From NCBI RefSeq assembly GCF_000187265.1, contig NZ_GL698429.1, forward strand, positions 102,701-166,700: a stretch of 64,000 bases of DNA, in the 5' to 3' direction. Position numbers and translations under genes: made by a program. Source of the stretch: Streptococcus equinus ATCC 9812 (GTDB lineage Bacteria > Bacillota > Bacilli > Lactobacillales > Streptococcaceae). Under the pieces are notes generated by a model. It was given only the letters and a program-made list of their open reading frames with translations, did no database searches and was not told where the DNA came from. This document shows, one piece after another, positions 56,188 to 64,000 of the stretch. Within the stretch, counting starts at the first letter, position 1, and the number at the start of each line of letters is the position of its first letter.

Positions 56188-57273
56188 TTATTTTTTCAAA
56201 TGAAGTTCTTGTTTTTTAAGATAAACTTCTGAGACATCAGCGAATTTTTTAAGTCTTTTCAAGTCTTCTTTGTGGCTGACAAATGTGATAACAACACCAG
56301 ATTTGCCCATGCGTCCAGTTCGTCCAGCACGGTGTGTGTAGGTTTCCTTATCGCGAGCAACTTCAAAATTGATGACATATTCAAGGTTGTCAATATCGAT
56401 ACCACGTGCCACCAAATCTGTTCCCAGAAGAAGTGAGATATCATGATTCTTGAATTTTTCAAGGATGACTTTACGGAATTTTACATTGATATCTGAAGCT
56501 AAAGAAACAGCAGATGCACGGTTGAACTGTAAGCGTTCCTCAGCTGCACCGAGGTCTGAAAGACTATTGAAGAAGACGAGACCACGAAAATCAGGAATGT
56601 TTGCGAATTTACGAAGCAATTCAACACGGTCACGCTTGTCAACTGAAATGTAGTAGTGAGCAATCTGGTCAAGTTTTTGGTCAGAAAGATTGATAGTAAT
56701 CGTATTTTCAGCTAAAACTTCAGGATCAACTTTATCTGTTGCGCTCATGTAAATCATTTGATGGTCGCGCGGAACACGGTGAATGATATTTTCAACAAAA
56801 TGATATTGAGAGTCACTTAATAATTCATCAAATTCATCTAGGATGATAGTGTCAACATTCATCATTTTGATTTTCTTTAGTTTGACAAGTTCAAAGACAC
56901 GCCCTGGCGTTCCAATTAAAATTTCAGGACCTTTTTTCAAACGTTCGATTTGGCGTTTTTGGCTAGAACCCGAAATGAAAAGCTGTGTTGATAGATTTAA
57001 AGGCTCAGCCCATGTTTTAGTAACGTCAAAGATTTGTCCAGCTAGCTCAGTATTTGGCGCTAAAATAAGTAATTGTTGTGATTTTTTAGGTTTTAATTTT
57101 AGCAATGCTGGAAATAGGTAAGCTAACGTTTTACCTGTACCTGTCGGGCTAATACCAAGAAGGTTATCTCCTTGTGAAATTGGTTCAAAGACTTGTTTTT
57201 GAATGTCTGTTAGTTTAGAAAATCCTGCTTCTTTTAGTTGGTCTTGCCATACTTGTGGAAATTGTGAGATCAT
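56188..57273 (-). CDS. DEAD-type RNA helicase with a DEFD motif
   Basis: ATP-dependent RNA helicase of the small type, 361 residues. Q-motif region FSKLTDIQKQVFEPI, motif I SPTGTGKT, motif II ILDEFDELL (DEFD where most have DEAD), motif III MSATDK, motif V GTDLVARGID and motif VI HRAGRTGRMG are visible. No long C-terminal tail is present. A role in ribosome assembly or mRNA unwinding is inferred from relatives. Single gene on the minus strand. Confidence 0.88.
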   Translation of the reverse strand: MISQFPQVWQDQLKEAGFSKLTDIQKQVFEPISQGDNLLGISPTGTGKTLAYLFPALLKLKPKKSQQLLILAPNTELAGQIFDVTKTWAEPLNLSTQLFISGSSQKRQIERLKKGPEILIGTPGRVFELVKLKKIKMMNVDTIILDEFDELLSDSQYHFVENIIHRVPRDHQMIYMSATDKVDPEVLAENTITINLSDQKLDQIAHYYISVDKRDRVELLRKFANIPDFRGLVFFNSLSDLGAAEERLQFNRASAVSLASDINVKFRKVILEKFKNHDISLLLGTDLVARGIDIDNLEYVINFEVARDKETYTHRAGRTGRMGKSGVVITFVSHKEDLKRLKKFADVSEVYLKKQELHLKK

Positions 57274-57427
57274 AGTTTTCCTTTTCTTTGTATAAGTTCT
57301 TTACCCCATTATAACATATAAAAAGTCAACTTTTTTCAAATAAAAGACAAGTAAGGGATTACAATATTTGAAAAATTTAAAAAAAGTAGTAGAATAGATA
57401 GGAAATATTTTTTATTTGGAGTAATAA

Positions 57428-58060
57428 ATGCGTAAAAAACCTATTATTATTGGTGTTACTGGTGGATCTGGTGGCGGAAAAACCAGCGTTTCTAAAGCAA
57501 TTTTGGCTAACTTCCAAGATCAAAAAATTGCAATGATTCAACACGATTCTTACTACAAAGATCAAAGTCATTTGACTTTTGAAGAACGTGCTACAACTAA
57601 CTATGACCACCCACTTGCTTTTGATACAGATTTGATGATTGAACACATCAACGAATTGATTGCAGGTCGTCCAGTTGATATTCCAATTTATGACTACACA
57701 TTGCACACACGTAGTGATAAAACATACCGTCAAGAACCTCAAGACGTTATTATCGTTGAAGGTATCATGGTTCTTGAAGACAAACGTCTTCGTGACTTGA
57801 TGGATATCAAACTTTTCGTTGACACTGATGATGATATTCGTATTATCCGTCGTATTAAACGCGATATGGAGGAACGTGGACGTAGCCTTGATAGTGTTAT
57901 TGAACAATACACTTCAGTGGTTAAACCAATGTTCCACCAATTTATCGAACCAACAAAACGTTATGCTGACATTATCATTCCTGAAGGTGCTTCAAACGTT
58001 GTTGCGATTGACCTTATCAACACTAAGATTGCAGCGATTTTGAAAGAAAACGAAGAATAA
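57428..58060 (+). CDS. udk: Uridine kinase
   Basis: Phosphorylates uridine and cytidine in pyrimidine salvage. P-loop [23 protein letters not shown] and the [12 protein letters not shown] substrate block fit the family. At 210 residues it is complete. A hairpin terminator follows closely. Confidence 0.95.
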   Translation: MRKKPIIIGVTGGSGGGKTSVSKAILANFQDQKIAMIQHDSYYKDQSHLTFEERATTNYDHPLAFDTDLMIEHINELIAGRPVDIPIYDYTLHTRSDKTYRQEPQDVIIVEGIMVLEDKRLRDLMDIKLFVDTDDDIRIIRRIKRDMEERGRSLDSVIEQYTSVVKPMFHQFIEPTKRYADIIIPEGASNVVAIDLINTKIAAILKENEE

Positions 58061-58062
58061 GA

Positions 58063-58088
58063 AGGGCTGGTTACACCAGCTCTTTTAC
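58063..58088 (+). terminator. Terminator of udk
   Basis: GGGCTGG and CCAGCTC arms around TTACA followed by TTTT. Confidence 0.75.
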
Positions 58089-58098
58089 TTTTTGTAAC

Positions 58099-58163
58099 TA
58101 TTTTCAGAAAATTTATTTTATTTTGATTATTCTGTTGACTTTTAGTTAATAAAAGAGTATTAT
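58099..58163 (+). promoter_or_regulatory. leu operon promoter with a CodY box
   Basis: TATTTTCAGAAAATT (58099-58113) matches the CodY box at 14 of 15. TTGACT (58135-58140), 17 bases, TATTAT (58158-58163). The transcript should start near 58170, leaving about 190 bases of leader. Confidence 0.7.
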
Positions 58164-58199
58164 GTAAAAAAACGAAAAACATCGAAGGGAAAAAAGTCA

Positions 58200-58247
58200 A
58201 TGACATTCACAACAATGACAGTCTTGCTATTGCGTGATGAGGGCTAG
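58200..58247 (+). CDS. Leucine leader peptide
   Basis: A 15-residue peptide, MTFTTMTVLLLRDEG, with GAAGGGA upstream. Three consecutive Leu codons (TTG CTA TTG, 58224-58232) form the sensing site. The stop codon lies inside the first attenuator hairpin. Its role is to stall ribosomes when Leu-tRNA is scarce. Confidence 0.75.
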   Translation: MTFTTMTVLLLRDEG

Positions 58248-58325
58248 TGCATAAGAGCATTAGTCCTGTTTGGCTTACCAAGCGGGATGAAAACATCTCG
58301 CTTAACCGTGAGATGTTTTTATTTT
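58241..58325 (+). promoter_or_regulatory. Transcription attenuator of the leu operon
   Basis: Three competing structures can be drawn. Hairpin 1 pairs GGGCTAGTGC (58241-58250) with GCATTAGTCC (58257-58266). Hairpin 2, the antiterminator, pairs AAGCGGGATG (58280-58289) with CATCTCGCTT (about 58294-58303). The terminator pairs AAACATCTC (58291-58299) with GAGATGTTT (about 58310-58318), then a T tract. Hairpin 2 and the terminator share CATCTC and exclude one another. Confidence 0.75.
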
Positions 58326-58363
58326 TATCTTAATGTTTTTGCTAGAATTAGAAAGAGGTTACT

Positions 58364-59929
58364 ATGCGTAAAGTTGAATTTCTTGATACCACTCTTCGTG
58401 ACGGTGAACAGACCCCAGGCGTGAATTTTTCTGTGAAAGAAAAAGTTGCTATTGCAAAGCAACTTGAAAAATGGGGAATTGCATCTATTGAAGCTGGTTT
58501 TCCAGCAGCAAGTCCAGATTCATTTGAAGCAGTTTGTCAAATTTCAAAAGCAATGACTACAACTGCTGTGTCTGGTTTAGCACGTTCTGTAAAGTCAGAT
58601 ATTGATGCGTGTTATGAAGCATTGAAAGATGCCAAATACCCACAATGTCATGTCTTCATTGCTACAAGTCCTATTCACCGCGAATACAAATTGAAAAAGA
58701 CAAAAGAAGAAATTCTTGATATCATCAAAGAGCATGTAACTTATGCGCGTAGTAAATTTGACGTAGTTGAATTTTCACCAGAAGATGCCACACGTACTGA
58801 ACTTAATTATCTGCTTGAGGTAGTTCAAACAGCGGTTGATGCGGGGGCTACTTACATTAATATTCCTGATACTGTCGGCTTTACGACACCAGAAGAGTTC
58901 GGAAATATCTTTAAATATCTTATTGAAAATGTAACATCTGACCATGAGATTATTTTTAGCCCGCACTGCCATGATGACCTTGGTATGGCAACGGCTAATA
59001 CACTAGAAGCTATTAAAAATGGTGCTGGCCGTGTTGAAGGTACAGTAAATGGAATTGGAGAACGAGCTGGAAACGTAGCGCTCGAAGAAGTTGCTGTCGC
59101 TCTTAATATTCGTGAGGAGTATTATCAAGCAACCTCTGATATTGTTCTTAACGAAACAGTTAACACTTCAGAATTGATTTCTCGCTTCTCAGGAATTCCA
59201 ATTCCTAAAAATAAAGCAGTGGTTGGTGGCAATGCCTTCTCACACGAATCAGGTATTCACCAAGATGGTGTGCTTAAAAATCCTCTTACCTATGAAATCA
59301 TTACGCCAGAGCTTGTCGGGGTTAAGCATAACTCACTTCCTCTTGGAAAACTTTCAGGACGACATGCCTTTGTTGAAAAATTAAAAGAACTAGAGCTTGC
59401 TTTTGAAGAAACAGAAATCAAACCACTCTTTAGCAAATTCAAAAAATTGGCTGATAAGAAAACAGAAATCACAGATGCTGATATCAGAGCTTTGGTTGCT
59501 GGTACAGAGATTGAAAATCCAGAAGGCTTCCATTTTGGAGATTTGAAACTCAAATCTAACGCTGATGAAACAGTCACTGCAGAAGTTATCATGGTGAATG
59601 CTGATGGAGAAGAGGTTGAAGTTCTAGCTGATGGTAAAGGTTCTGTTGAAGCAGTCTACAATGCGGTTGATAAATTCTTTAATCAAAAAGTTCGTCTTCT
59701 CAGCTATACAATAGATGCTGTGACTGATGGCATTGATTCTCAAGCTCGCGTGTCTGTATCAGTTGAAAACAGTGATTCAGGTACGATTTTTAATGCTTCA
59801 GGTATTGATTTTGATGTGTTAAAAGCAGGTGCGATTGCTTACGTGAATGCAAATGCGCTTGTTCAAAAAGAAAATGCGGGAGAAATTGGCAAATCTGTTT
59901 CATTTCGTGATGTGCCAACAAATGACTAA
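58364..59929 (+). CDS. leuA: 2-isopropylmalate synthase
   Basis: First committed step of leucine synthesis. The N-terminal TIM barrel has LDTTLRDGEQTPGVNF and the metal ligands HCHDDLGMA. The C-terminal regulatory domain (about residues 390-510) is present, so leucine feedback is expected. At 521 residues it is full length. Start behind AGAGG. First gene of leuAB-DUF1294-CD. Confidence 0.96.
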   Translation: MRKVEFLDTTLRDGEQTPGVNFSVKEKVAIAKQLEKWGIASIEAGFPAASPDSFEAVCQISKAMTTTAVSGLARSVKSDIDACYEALKDAKYPQCHVFIATSPIHREYKLKKTKEEILDIIKEHVTYARSKFDVVEFSPEDATRTELNYLLEVVQTAVDAGATYINIPDTVGFTTPEEFGNIFKYLIENVTSDHEIIFSPHCHDDLGMATANTLEAIKNGAGRVEGTVNGIGERAGNVALEEVAVALNIREEYYQATSDIVLNETVNTSELISRFSGIPIPKNKAVVGGNAFSHESGIHQDGVLKNPLTYEIITPELVGVKHNSLPLGKLSGRHAFVEKLKELELAFEETEIKPLFSKFKKLADKKTEITDADIRALVAGTEIENPEGFHFGDLKLKSNADETVTAEVIMVNADGEEVEVLADGKGSVEAVYNAVDKFFNQKVRLLSYTIDAVTDGIDSQARVSVSVENSDSGTIFNASGIDFDVLKAGAIAYVNANALVQKENAGEIGKSVSFRDVPTND

Positions 59930-59940
59930 GAAAGGAAGTC

Positions 59941-59965
59941 GCGTGAGAATTTGATTATTTCACGC
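59941..59965 (+). repeat. Hairpin between leuA and leuB
   Basis: GCGTGA and TCACGC arms around an AT-rich loop, without a T tract. It sits just before the leuB ribosome site (AAGGGA) and might set the leuA:leuB ratio. Confidence 0.5.
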
Positions 59966-59976
59966 AAGGGATAAAG

Positions 59977-61014
59977 ATGACTAAAAAAATTGTAACGTTA
60001 GCAGGAGACGGAATTGGTCCAGAGATTATGTCAGCAGGTCTTGAAGTTCTCGAAGCTGTCGCTAATAAAATTGGTTTTGATTATGATATTGATGCTAAAC
60101 CTTTTGGTGGTGCTGGAATTGATGCTAGTGGGCATCCTCTGCCAAAAGACACTTTAGATGCTGCTAAATCAGCGGATGCTATTTTGTTGGCAGCGATTGG
60201 TGGACCAAAATATGACAATGCGACAGTTCGACCAGAACAAGGTCTTCTTGCCATCCGTAAAGAATTGAATCTTTTTGCCAATATTCGTCCTGTTCGAATT
60301 TTTGATGCGCTAAAACACTTGTCACCATTAAAACCTGAACGCATTGAAGGTGTTGATTTTGTGGTAGTGCGTGAATTGACAGGAGGCATTTATTTTGGTG
60401 AACACAAATTAGAAGATGAAGCTGCGCGTGACATCAACGATTATTCAGCCCAAGAAATCCGTCGTATCATCCGTAAAGCTTTTGAACTGGCCCAAGTCCG
60501 TGGCAAGAAAGTCACTAGCATCGATAAACAAAATGTTTTGTCAACGTCAAAATTATGGCGTAAAGTTGCTGAAGAAGTTGCTCTAGAATTTCCTGATGTG
60601 ACTTTGGAGCATCAATTGGTTGATAGCGCGGCTATGATTATGATTACTAACCCAGCTCGTTTTGATGTTATCGTCACTGAGAACTTATTCGGTGATATTT
60701 TGTCGGATGAGTCAAGTGTCCTTCCTGGTACGCTTGGTGTGATGCCATCGGCTAGCCATTCAGAAAATGGTCCAAGCCTTTATGAGCCTATCCATGGTTC
60801 TGCCCCAGATATTGCTGGAAAAGGCATTGCAAACCCAGTCAGCATGATTTTGTCTGTAGCGATGATGCTTCGTGAAAGTTTTGGAGAATTAGCTGGTGCT
60901 GAAATGATTGAAGAAGCAGTTGATAAGACTTTTAACCAAGGCATTTTGACACGAGATTTAGGAGGTCAGGCAACTACAGCCGAAATGACAGCAGCCATTA
61001 TTGCAAATCTATGA
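59977..61014 (+). CDS. leuB: 3-isopropylmalate dehydrogenase
   Basis: Oxidises and decarboxylates 3-isopropylmalate with NAD. GDGIGPEIM, RPEQGLLAIRKELNLFANIRPVR (family loop) and the metal Asp region ENLFGDILSDESS are present, as is GSAPDIAGKGIANP. At 345 residues it is full length. Its stop overlaps the next gene by 4 bases. Confidence 0.96.
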   Translation: MTKKIVTLAGDGIGPEIMSAGLEVLEAVANKIGFDYDIDAKPFGGAGIDASGHPLPKDTLDAAKSADAILLAAIGGPKYDNATVRPEQGLLAIRKELNLFANIRPVRIFDALKHLSPLKPERIEGVDFVVVRELTGGIYFGEHKLEDEAARDINDYSAQEIRRIIRKAFELAQVRGKKVTSIDKQNVLSTSKLWRKVAEEVALEFPDVTLEHQLVDSAAMIMITNPARFDVIVTENLFGDILSDESSVLPGTLGVMPSASHSENGPSLYEPIHGSAPDIAGKGIANPVSMILSVAMMLRESFGELAGAEMIEEAVDKTFNQGILTRDLGGQATTAEMTAAIIANL

Positions 61015-61289
61015 GTATAAAACAGTATGTCGTCTTTGTTTTCATTTTATGGAATGTTTTTGTCTTTATCACATATGGTGTTGATAAGATTAGGGCTATC
61101 AAGGGAAAATGGCGAATTCCAGAGAAAACCTTATTATGGGAGAGCATCTTATTTGGCGGTTTAGGTGCTTTTCTGGGCGGTAATTTTTTCCATCATAAAA
61201 CCTTAAAATGGTATTTTAGAGCTTGTTGGTATCTTGGAATTATCATCAATGTTGTTTTTGCCTATTGGTGTTTCATGATGTGGAAATGA
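61011..61289 (+). CDS. DUF1294 membrane protein inside the leu operon
   Basis: A 92-residue protein with three hydrophobic segments: an N-terminal helix ([20 protein letters not shown]), a middle glycine-rich one ([14 protein letters not shown]) and a C-terminal helix ([13 protein letters not shown]). The block [11 protein letters not shown] and HHKTLKWYF marks DUF1294. It overlaps leuB by 4 bases (ATGA), so translation is coupled, and leuC starts 23 bases after it. Function unknown; operon membership could be chance retention or a link to leucine metabolism. Confidence 0.8.
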   Translation: MSIKQYVVFVFILWNVFVFITYGVDKIRAIKGKWRIPEKTLLWESILFGGLGAFLGGNFFHHKTLKWYFRACWYLGIIINVVFAYWCFMMWK

Positions 61290-61312
61290 TGACAAGGACA
61301 GTGGAGGAAAAT

Positions 61313-62701
61313 ATGAGCGGAAAATCGATTTTTGATAAGCTTTGGGAGCGTCATGTGATTACAGGTGAAGAAGGCGAACCTCAGCTTATGTATGTTGACC
61401 AGCATTATATTCATGAAGTGACAAGTCCACAAGCCTTTCAAGGCCTTCGTGATGCTGGACGAAAGGTACGTCGACCTGAGTTAACATTTGGTACAACAGA
61501 CCACAATGTGCCGACGGTAGATATTTTTAATATCCGTGATTTGATTTCTAAAAATCAAATTGATATGCTTGCTAGAAATGTCGAAGAATTTGGCATTGAT
61601 GCTGCAACGCATGGGACTGAGCGTCAAGGAATTGTTCATATGGTTGGTCCAGAAACAGGACGCAGTCAACCTGGAAAATTTATTGTCTGCGGGGACAGCC
61701 ATACAGCGACACACGGTGCTTTTGGGGCGATTGCCTTTGGTATCGGTACTTCAGAAGTTGAGCATGTGTTTGCAACACAATGTATCTGGCAAGTGAAACC
61801 TAAAAAAATGAAAGTTGAATTTGTCGGGAAACCACAAAAAGGTGTGTATTCAAAAGACTTTATCCTTGCTTTGATTGCCAAATACGGTGTTGATGCTGGT
61901 GTCGGATATGCGGTCGAATATTGTGGTGAAGCTATCGATGCTCTTTCAATGGATGAGCGTATGACTATTGCTAATATGTCTATCGAATTTGGTGCGAAAA
62001 TGGGCCTGATGAACCCAGACCAAAAAACATTTGATTATGTTAAAGGTCGTGAAGCAGCACCTAAAGGTGAGAAATTTGACCAAGCAGTAGAAGACTGGAA
62101 GACGTTAGTTTCTGATCCTGATGCCAAATACGACAAAGTCATCACTATCGATGTATCGGAACTGGCGCCAATGGTGACTTGGGGAACCAACCCTGAAATG
62201 GGCGTTGAATTTGGTCAACCATTCCCAGAAATTAAAGACATGAATGATGAACGTGCTTATCACTACATGGACATTAAACCTGGTGATAAAGCTGAAGATA
62301 TCGACCTTGGTTATGTCTTCATTGGTTCTTGTACCAATGCTCGATTGTCAGACCTTGAATTGGCAGCGAAGATTGTTAAAGGAAAATATATCTCACCCAA
62401 ATTGACAGCAATTGTTGTTCCGGGATCTCGTCCAGTTAAGAAAGAAGCAGAGCGTCTTGGACTTGATAAAATTTTCACGGATGCTGGTTTTGAGTGGCGT
62501 GAGCCTGGTTGCTCAATGTGTCTTGGTATGAACCCAGACCATGTGCCAGAAGGTGTTCATTGCGCTTCAACAAGTAATCGTAATTTTGAAGGTCGCCAAG
62601 GATTTGGAGCTCGTACTCACCTTTGTAGTCCAGCCATGGCAGCGGCGGCAGCGATTGCCGGAAAATTTGTCGATGTGCGTCAACTATCAGAAATTCAGTA
62701 A
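61313..62701 (+). CDS. leuC: 3-isopropylmalate dehydratase, large subunit
   Basis: Isomerises isopropylmalate with LeuD, using a [4Fe-4S] cluster. Cysteines in [14 protein letters not shown] and [11 protein letters not shown], and [13 protein letters not shown], match the family. A longer frame begins at 61223 inside the DUF1294 gene, but GTGGAGGA upstream and the family start [12 protein letters not shown] place the ATG at 61313 (462 residues). Confidence 0.96.
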   Translation: MSGKSIFDKLWERHVITGEEGEPQLMYVDQHYIHEVTSPQAFQGLRDAGRKVRRPELTFGTTDHNVPTVDIFNIRDLISKNQIDMLARNVEEFGIDAATHGTERQGIVHMVGPETGRSQPGKFIVCGDSHTATHGAFGAIAFGIGTSEVEHVFATQCIWQVKPKKMKVEFVGKPQKGVYSKDFILALIAKYGVDAGVGYAVEYCGEAIDALSMDERMTIANMSIEFGAKMGLMNPDQKTFDYVKGREAAPKGEKFDQAVEDWKTLVSDPDAKYDKVITIDVSELAPMVTWGTNPEMGVEFGQPFPEIKDMNDERAYHYMDIKPGDKAEDIDLGYVFIGSCTNARLSDLELAAKIVKGKYISPKLTAIVVPGSRPVKKEAERLGLDKIFTDAGFEWREPGCSMCLGMNPDHVPEGVHCASTSNRNFEGRQGFGARTHLCSPAMAAAAAIAGKFVDVRQLSEIQ

Positions 62702-62713
62702 AGGAGAGAAATG

Positions 62714-63304
62714 ATGGAAAAATTTACAGTTTATACCGGGAAATCTGTTCCTTTGATGAATGATAACATTGATACTGACCAGCTTATTCCCAAGCAATTT
62801 TTAAAGGCAGTTGACAAAAAAGGGTTTGGGAAAAATCTTTTGTTCGAGTGGCGTTATTTGAATGATAATTACGATGAAAATCCAGATTTTATTTTTAATA
62901 AACCTGAGTACAGAGATGCCACAATCTTGATTTCAGGTGATAATTTTGGTTCAGGGTCATCGCGCGAACACGCTGCCTGGGCGCTGGAAGACTATGGCTT
63001 TCGTTGTGTGATTGCAGGTTCATTTTCAGATATTCATTATAACAATGAGTTGAAAAATGGGATGCTTCCGATTGTTCAGCCGCTGGAAGTTCGTCAGAAA
63101 CTAGCAGCACTTCCTGCAGGTGAAGAAATTACCATTGATTTACCAAATCAAGTTATCAAATCTTCAGCAGGTGAATTTCCATTTGATATTGATGGTGAGT
63201 GGAAACGTAAGTTAGTTCTAGGTCTAGATGATATTGGCATCACACTTCAGTATGAAGACTTGATTTCAACGTACGAAAAAAATCGTCCAAGTTATTGGCA
63301 ATAA
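62714..63304 (+). CDS. leuD: 3-isopropylmalate dehydratase, small subunit
   Basis: Swivel subunit that completes the LeuCD active site. [14 protein letters not shown] and [17 protein letters not shown] are family signatures. Two adjacent ATGs (62711 and 62714) follow AGGAGAG; the second begins MEKFTVYTG as in relatives (196 residues). Last gene of the leu operon. Confidence 0.95.
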   Translation: MEKFTVYTGKSVPLMNDNIDTDQLIPKQFLKAVDKKGFGKNLLFEWRYLNDNYDENPDFIFNKPEYRDATILISGDNFGSGSSREHAAWALEDYGFRCVIAGSFSDIHYNNELKNGMLPIVQPLEVRQKLAALPAGEEITIDLPNQVIKSSAGEFPFDIDGEWKRKLVLGLDDIGITLQYEDLISTYEKNRPSYWQ

Positions 63305-63334
63305 TAGATTGTCACAGTCATTTAATCATATAAA

Positions 63335-63366
63335 GAATCTGGGATAAAATTGTCTCAGATTTTTTA
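63335..63366 (+). terminator. Terminator of the leu operon
   Basis: AATCTGGGA and TCTCAGATT arms with T6. Confidence 0.8.
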
Positions 63367-63410
63367 GTGAATTAGCTTTCAAGACAAATGACGTTACCTC
63401 ATTTTTTTGA

Positions 63411-63416
63411 TATAAT
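63411..63416 (+). promoter_or_regulatory. Extended -10 directly before the GAF-domain gene (leaderless start)
   Basis: TGATATAAT ends at 63416 and the ATG begins at 63424, seven bases later. No ribosome-binding sequence is present (TAACCTT). Confidence 0.6.
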
Positions 63417-63423
63417 TAACCTT

Positions 63424-63921
63424 ATGGAAAATACTAAGAAAATTGAGAATTATGAAATCATGTTAGCGCAAGCAAATGCTTTATTTGCTAACGAAAAAAA
63501 CTTATTGTCAAACCTTTCGAATGCTAGCGCACTTTTGAAGATGACCTTACCAAATTCTGTTTTTACTGGCTTTTACCTTTTCAATGGTGAAGAATTGCTT
63601 CTTGGACCATTTCAAGGTGGGGTATCTTGTGTGCACATCAAACTTGGTAAGGGTGTATGCGGTGAATCAGCTCAAAATCGTGAAACAATGATTGTCGCTG
63701 ACGTTACAAAACACGCAAACTATATCGCCTGTGATTCAGCTGCTATGAGTGAAATTGTAGTGCCAATGGTTAAAGATGGAAAATTAGTTGGTGTCTTAGA
63801 CCTAGATTCACGCTTGACAGATGACTATGATGCGATTGACCAAGAATATCTTGAAAAATTTGTGGCTGTACTTATCGAAAAATCATATTGGAATCTAGAT
63901 ATGTTTGGAGTTGAAAAATAA
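63424..63921 (+). CDS. Free methionine-(R)-sulfoxide reductase (GAF domain)
   Basis: A 165-residue GAF-fold enzyme that reduces free Met-R-sulfoxide. The three family cysteines are seen: [19 protein letters not shown] and [16 protein letters not shown] frame is open from 63388, but it includes the promoter; [13 protein letters not shown] is the normal N-terminus. The start appears leaderless. Its stop overlaps the dnaX start by one base, so the two may be coupled; this gene order is common in streptococci. Confidence 0.88.
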   Translation: MENTKKIENYEIMLAQANALFANEKNLLSNLSNASALLKMTLPNSVFTGFYLFNGEELLLGPFQGGVSCVHIKLGKGVCGESAQNRETMIVADVTKHANYIACDSAAMSEIVVPMVKDGKLVGVLDLDSRLTDDYDAIDQEYLEKFVAVLIEKSYWNLDMFGVEK

Positions 63922-64000
63922 TGTATCAAGCCCTTTATCGAAAGTACCGTAGTCAGACCTTTGATGAAATGGTCGGGCAAACGGTTATTTCAACGACTCT
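63921..64000 (+). CDS. dnaX: DNA polymerase III subunits gamma and tau (5' end only)
   Basis: The frame [20 protein letters not shown] runs off the right edge. This N-terminus is characteristic of DnaX, the clamp-loader ATPase subunit. GGAG at 63907-63910 serves as the ribosome site; the ATG overlaps the stop of the preceding gene by one base. Confidence 0.9.
   Translation, partial: MYQALYRKYRSQTFDEMVGQTVISTT

Overview
The window looks like the chromosome of a low-GC Gram-positive coccus of the genus Streptococcus. The markers are HPr/enzyme I (ptsHI), the non-phosphorylating GAPDH gapN, comEA/comEC and coiA behind CinBox-like promoters, prsA-alaS with an alanine T-box, and the nrdHEF set. 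A complete riboflavin operon, arg and leu operons, an aconitase/citrate synthase/isocitrate dehydrogenase trio and an ATP-type PEP carboxykinase point, by inference, to the S. bovis/equinus/gallolyticus group. No rRNA, tRNA, IS element, prophage or CRISPR array was seen.

Layout. 1-3813: sugar-related regulator and ROK protein, tRNA methyltransferase, plsC. 3846-12033: competence uptake genes, holA, sodA, a broken yebC, queA, a short VIT protein, nagB. 12066-21393: rsuA-type synthase, coiA, pepF, HAD phosphatase, O-methyltransferase, prsA, alaS. 21494-26275: a decayed stretch (a broken M50-type membrane protease and a broken ABC transporter) around an intact nitrilase/aminotransferase pair. 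26402-35030: argCJBD, a flavodoxin-like oxidoreductase, and ribDE-BA-H behind an FMN riboswitch. 35094-39413 (minus strand): thiT behind a TPP riboswitch, then nrdHEF with paired NrdR boxes. 39696-51357: central carbon metabolism (acnA-gltA-icd, ptsHI, gapN, pckA). 51561-56147: a heavily decayed C5a-peptidase-like cell-wall protease. 56188-64000: DEAD-type helicase, udk, leuAB-DUF1294-CD behind a peptide attenuator, a free-methionine-R-sulfoxide reductase and the start of dnaX.

How it fits together. acnA-gltA-icd make 2-oxoglutarate for glutamate, which feeds argCJBD and the transaminases. Candidate CodY boxes lie before leuA, acnA, gapN, the nitrilase operon, the oxidoreductase and the broken protease, and a cre-like site lies at pckA. 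Together they suggest control by carbon and amino-acid supply. RNA regulation is dense: T-box (alaS), FMN (rib), TPP (thiT) and a leucine attenuator (leu).

Nothing here is clearly a wholly new system. The observations most worth follow-up are the leucine attenuator with a full set of alternative hairpins, four apparently leaderless genes, CinBoxes joined to upstream terminators, LytTR-like repeats before a dead ABC transporter, and the nonsense-rich decay of several accessory genes. One of these, yebC, is usually conserved.
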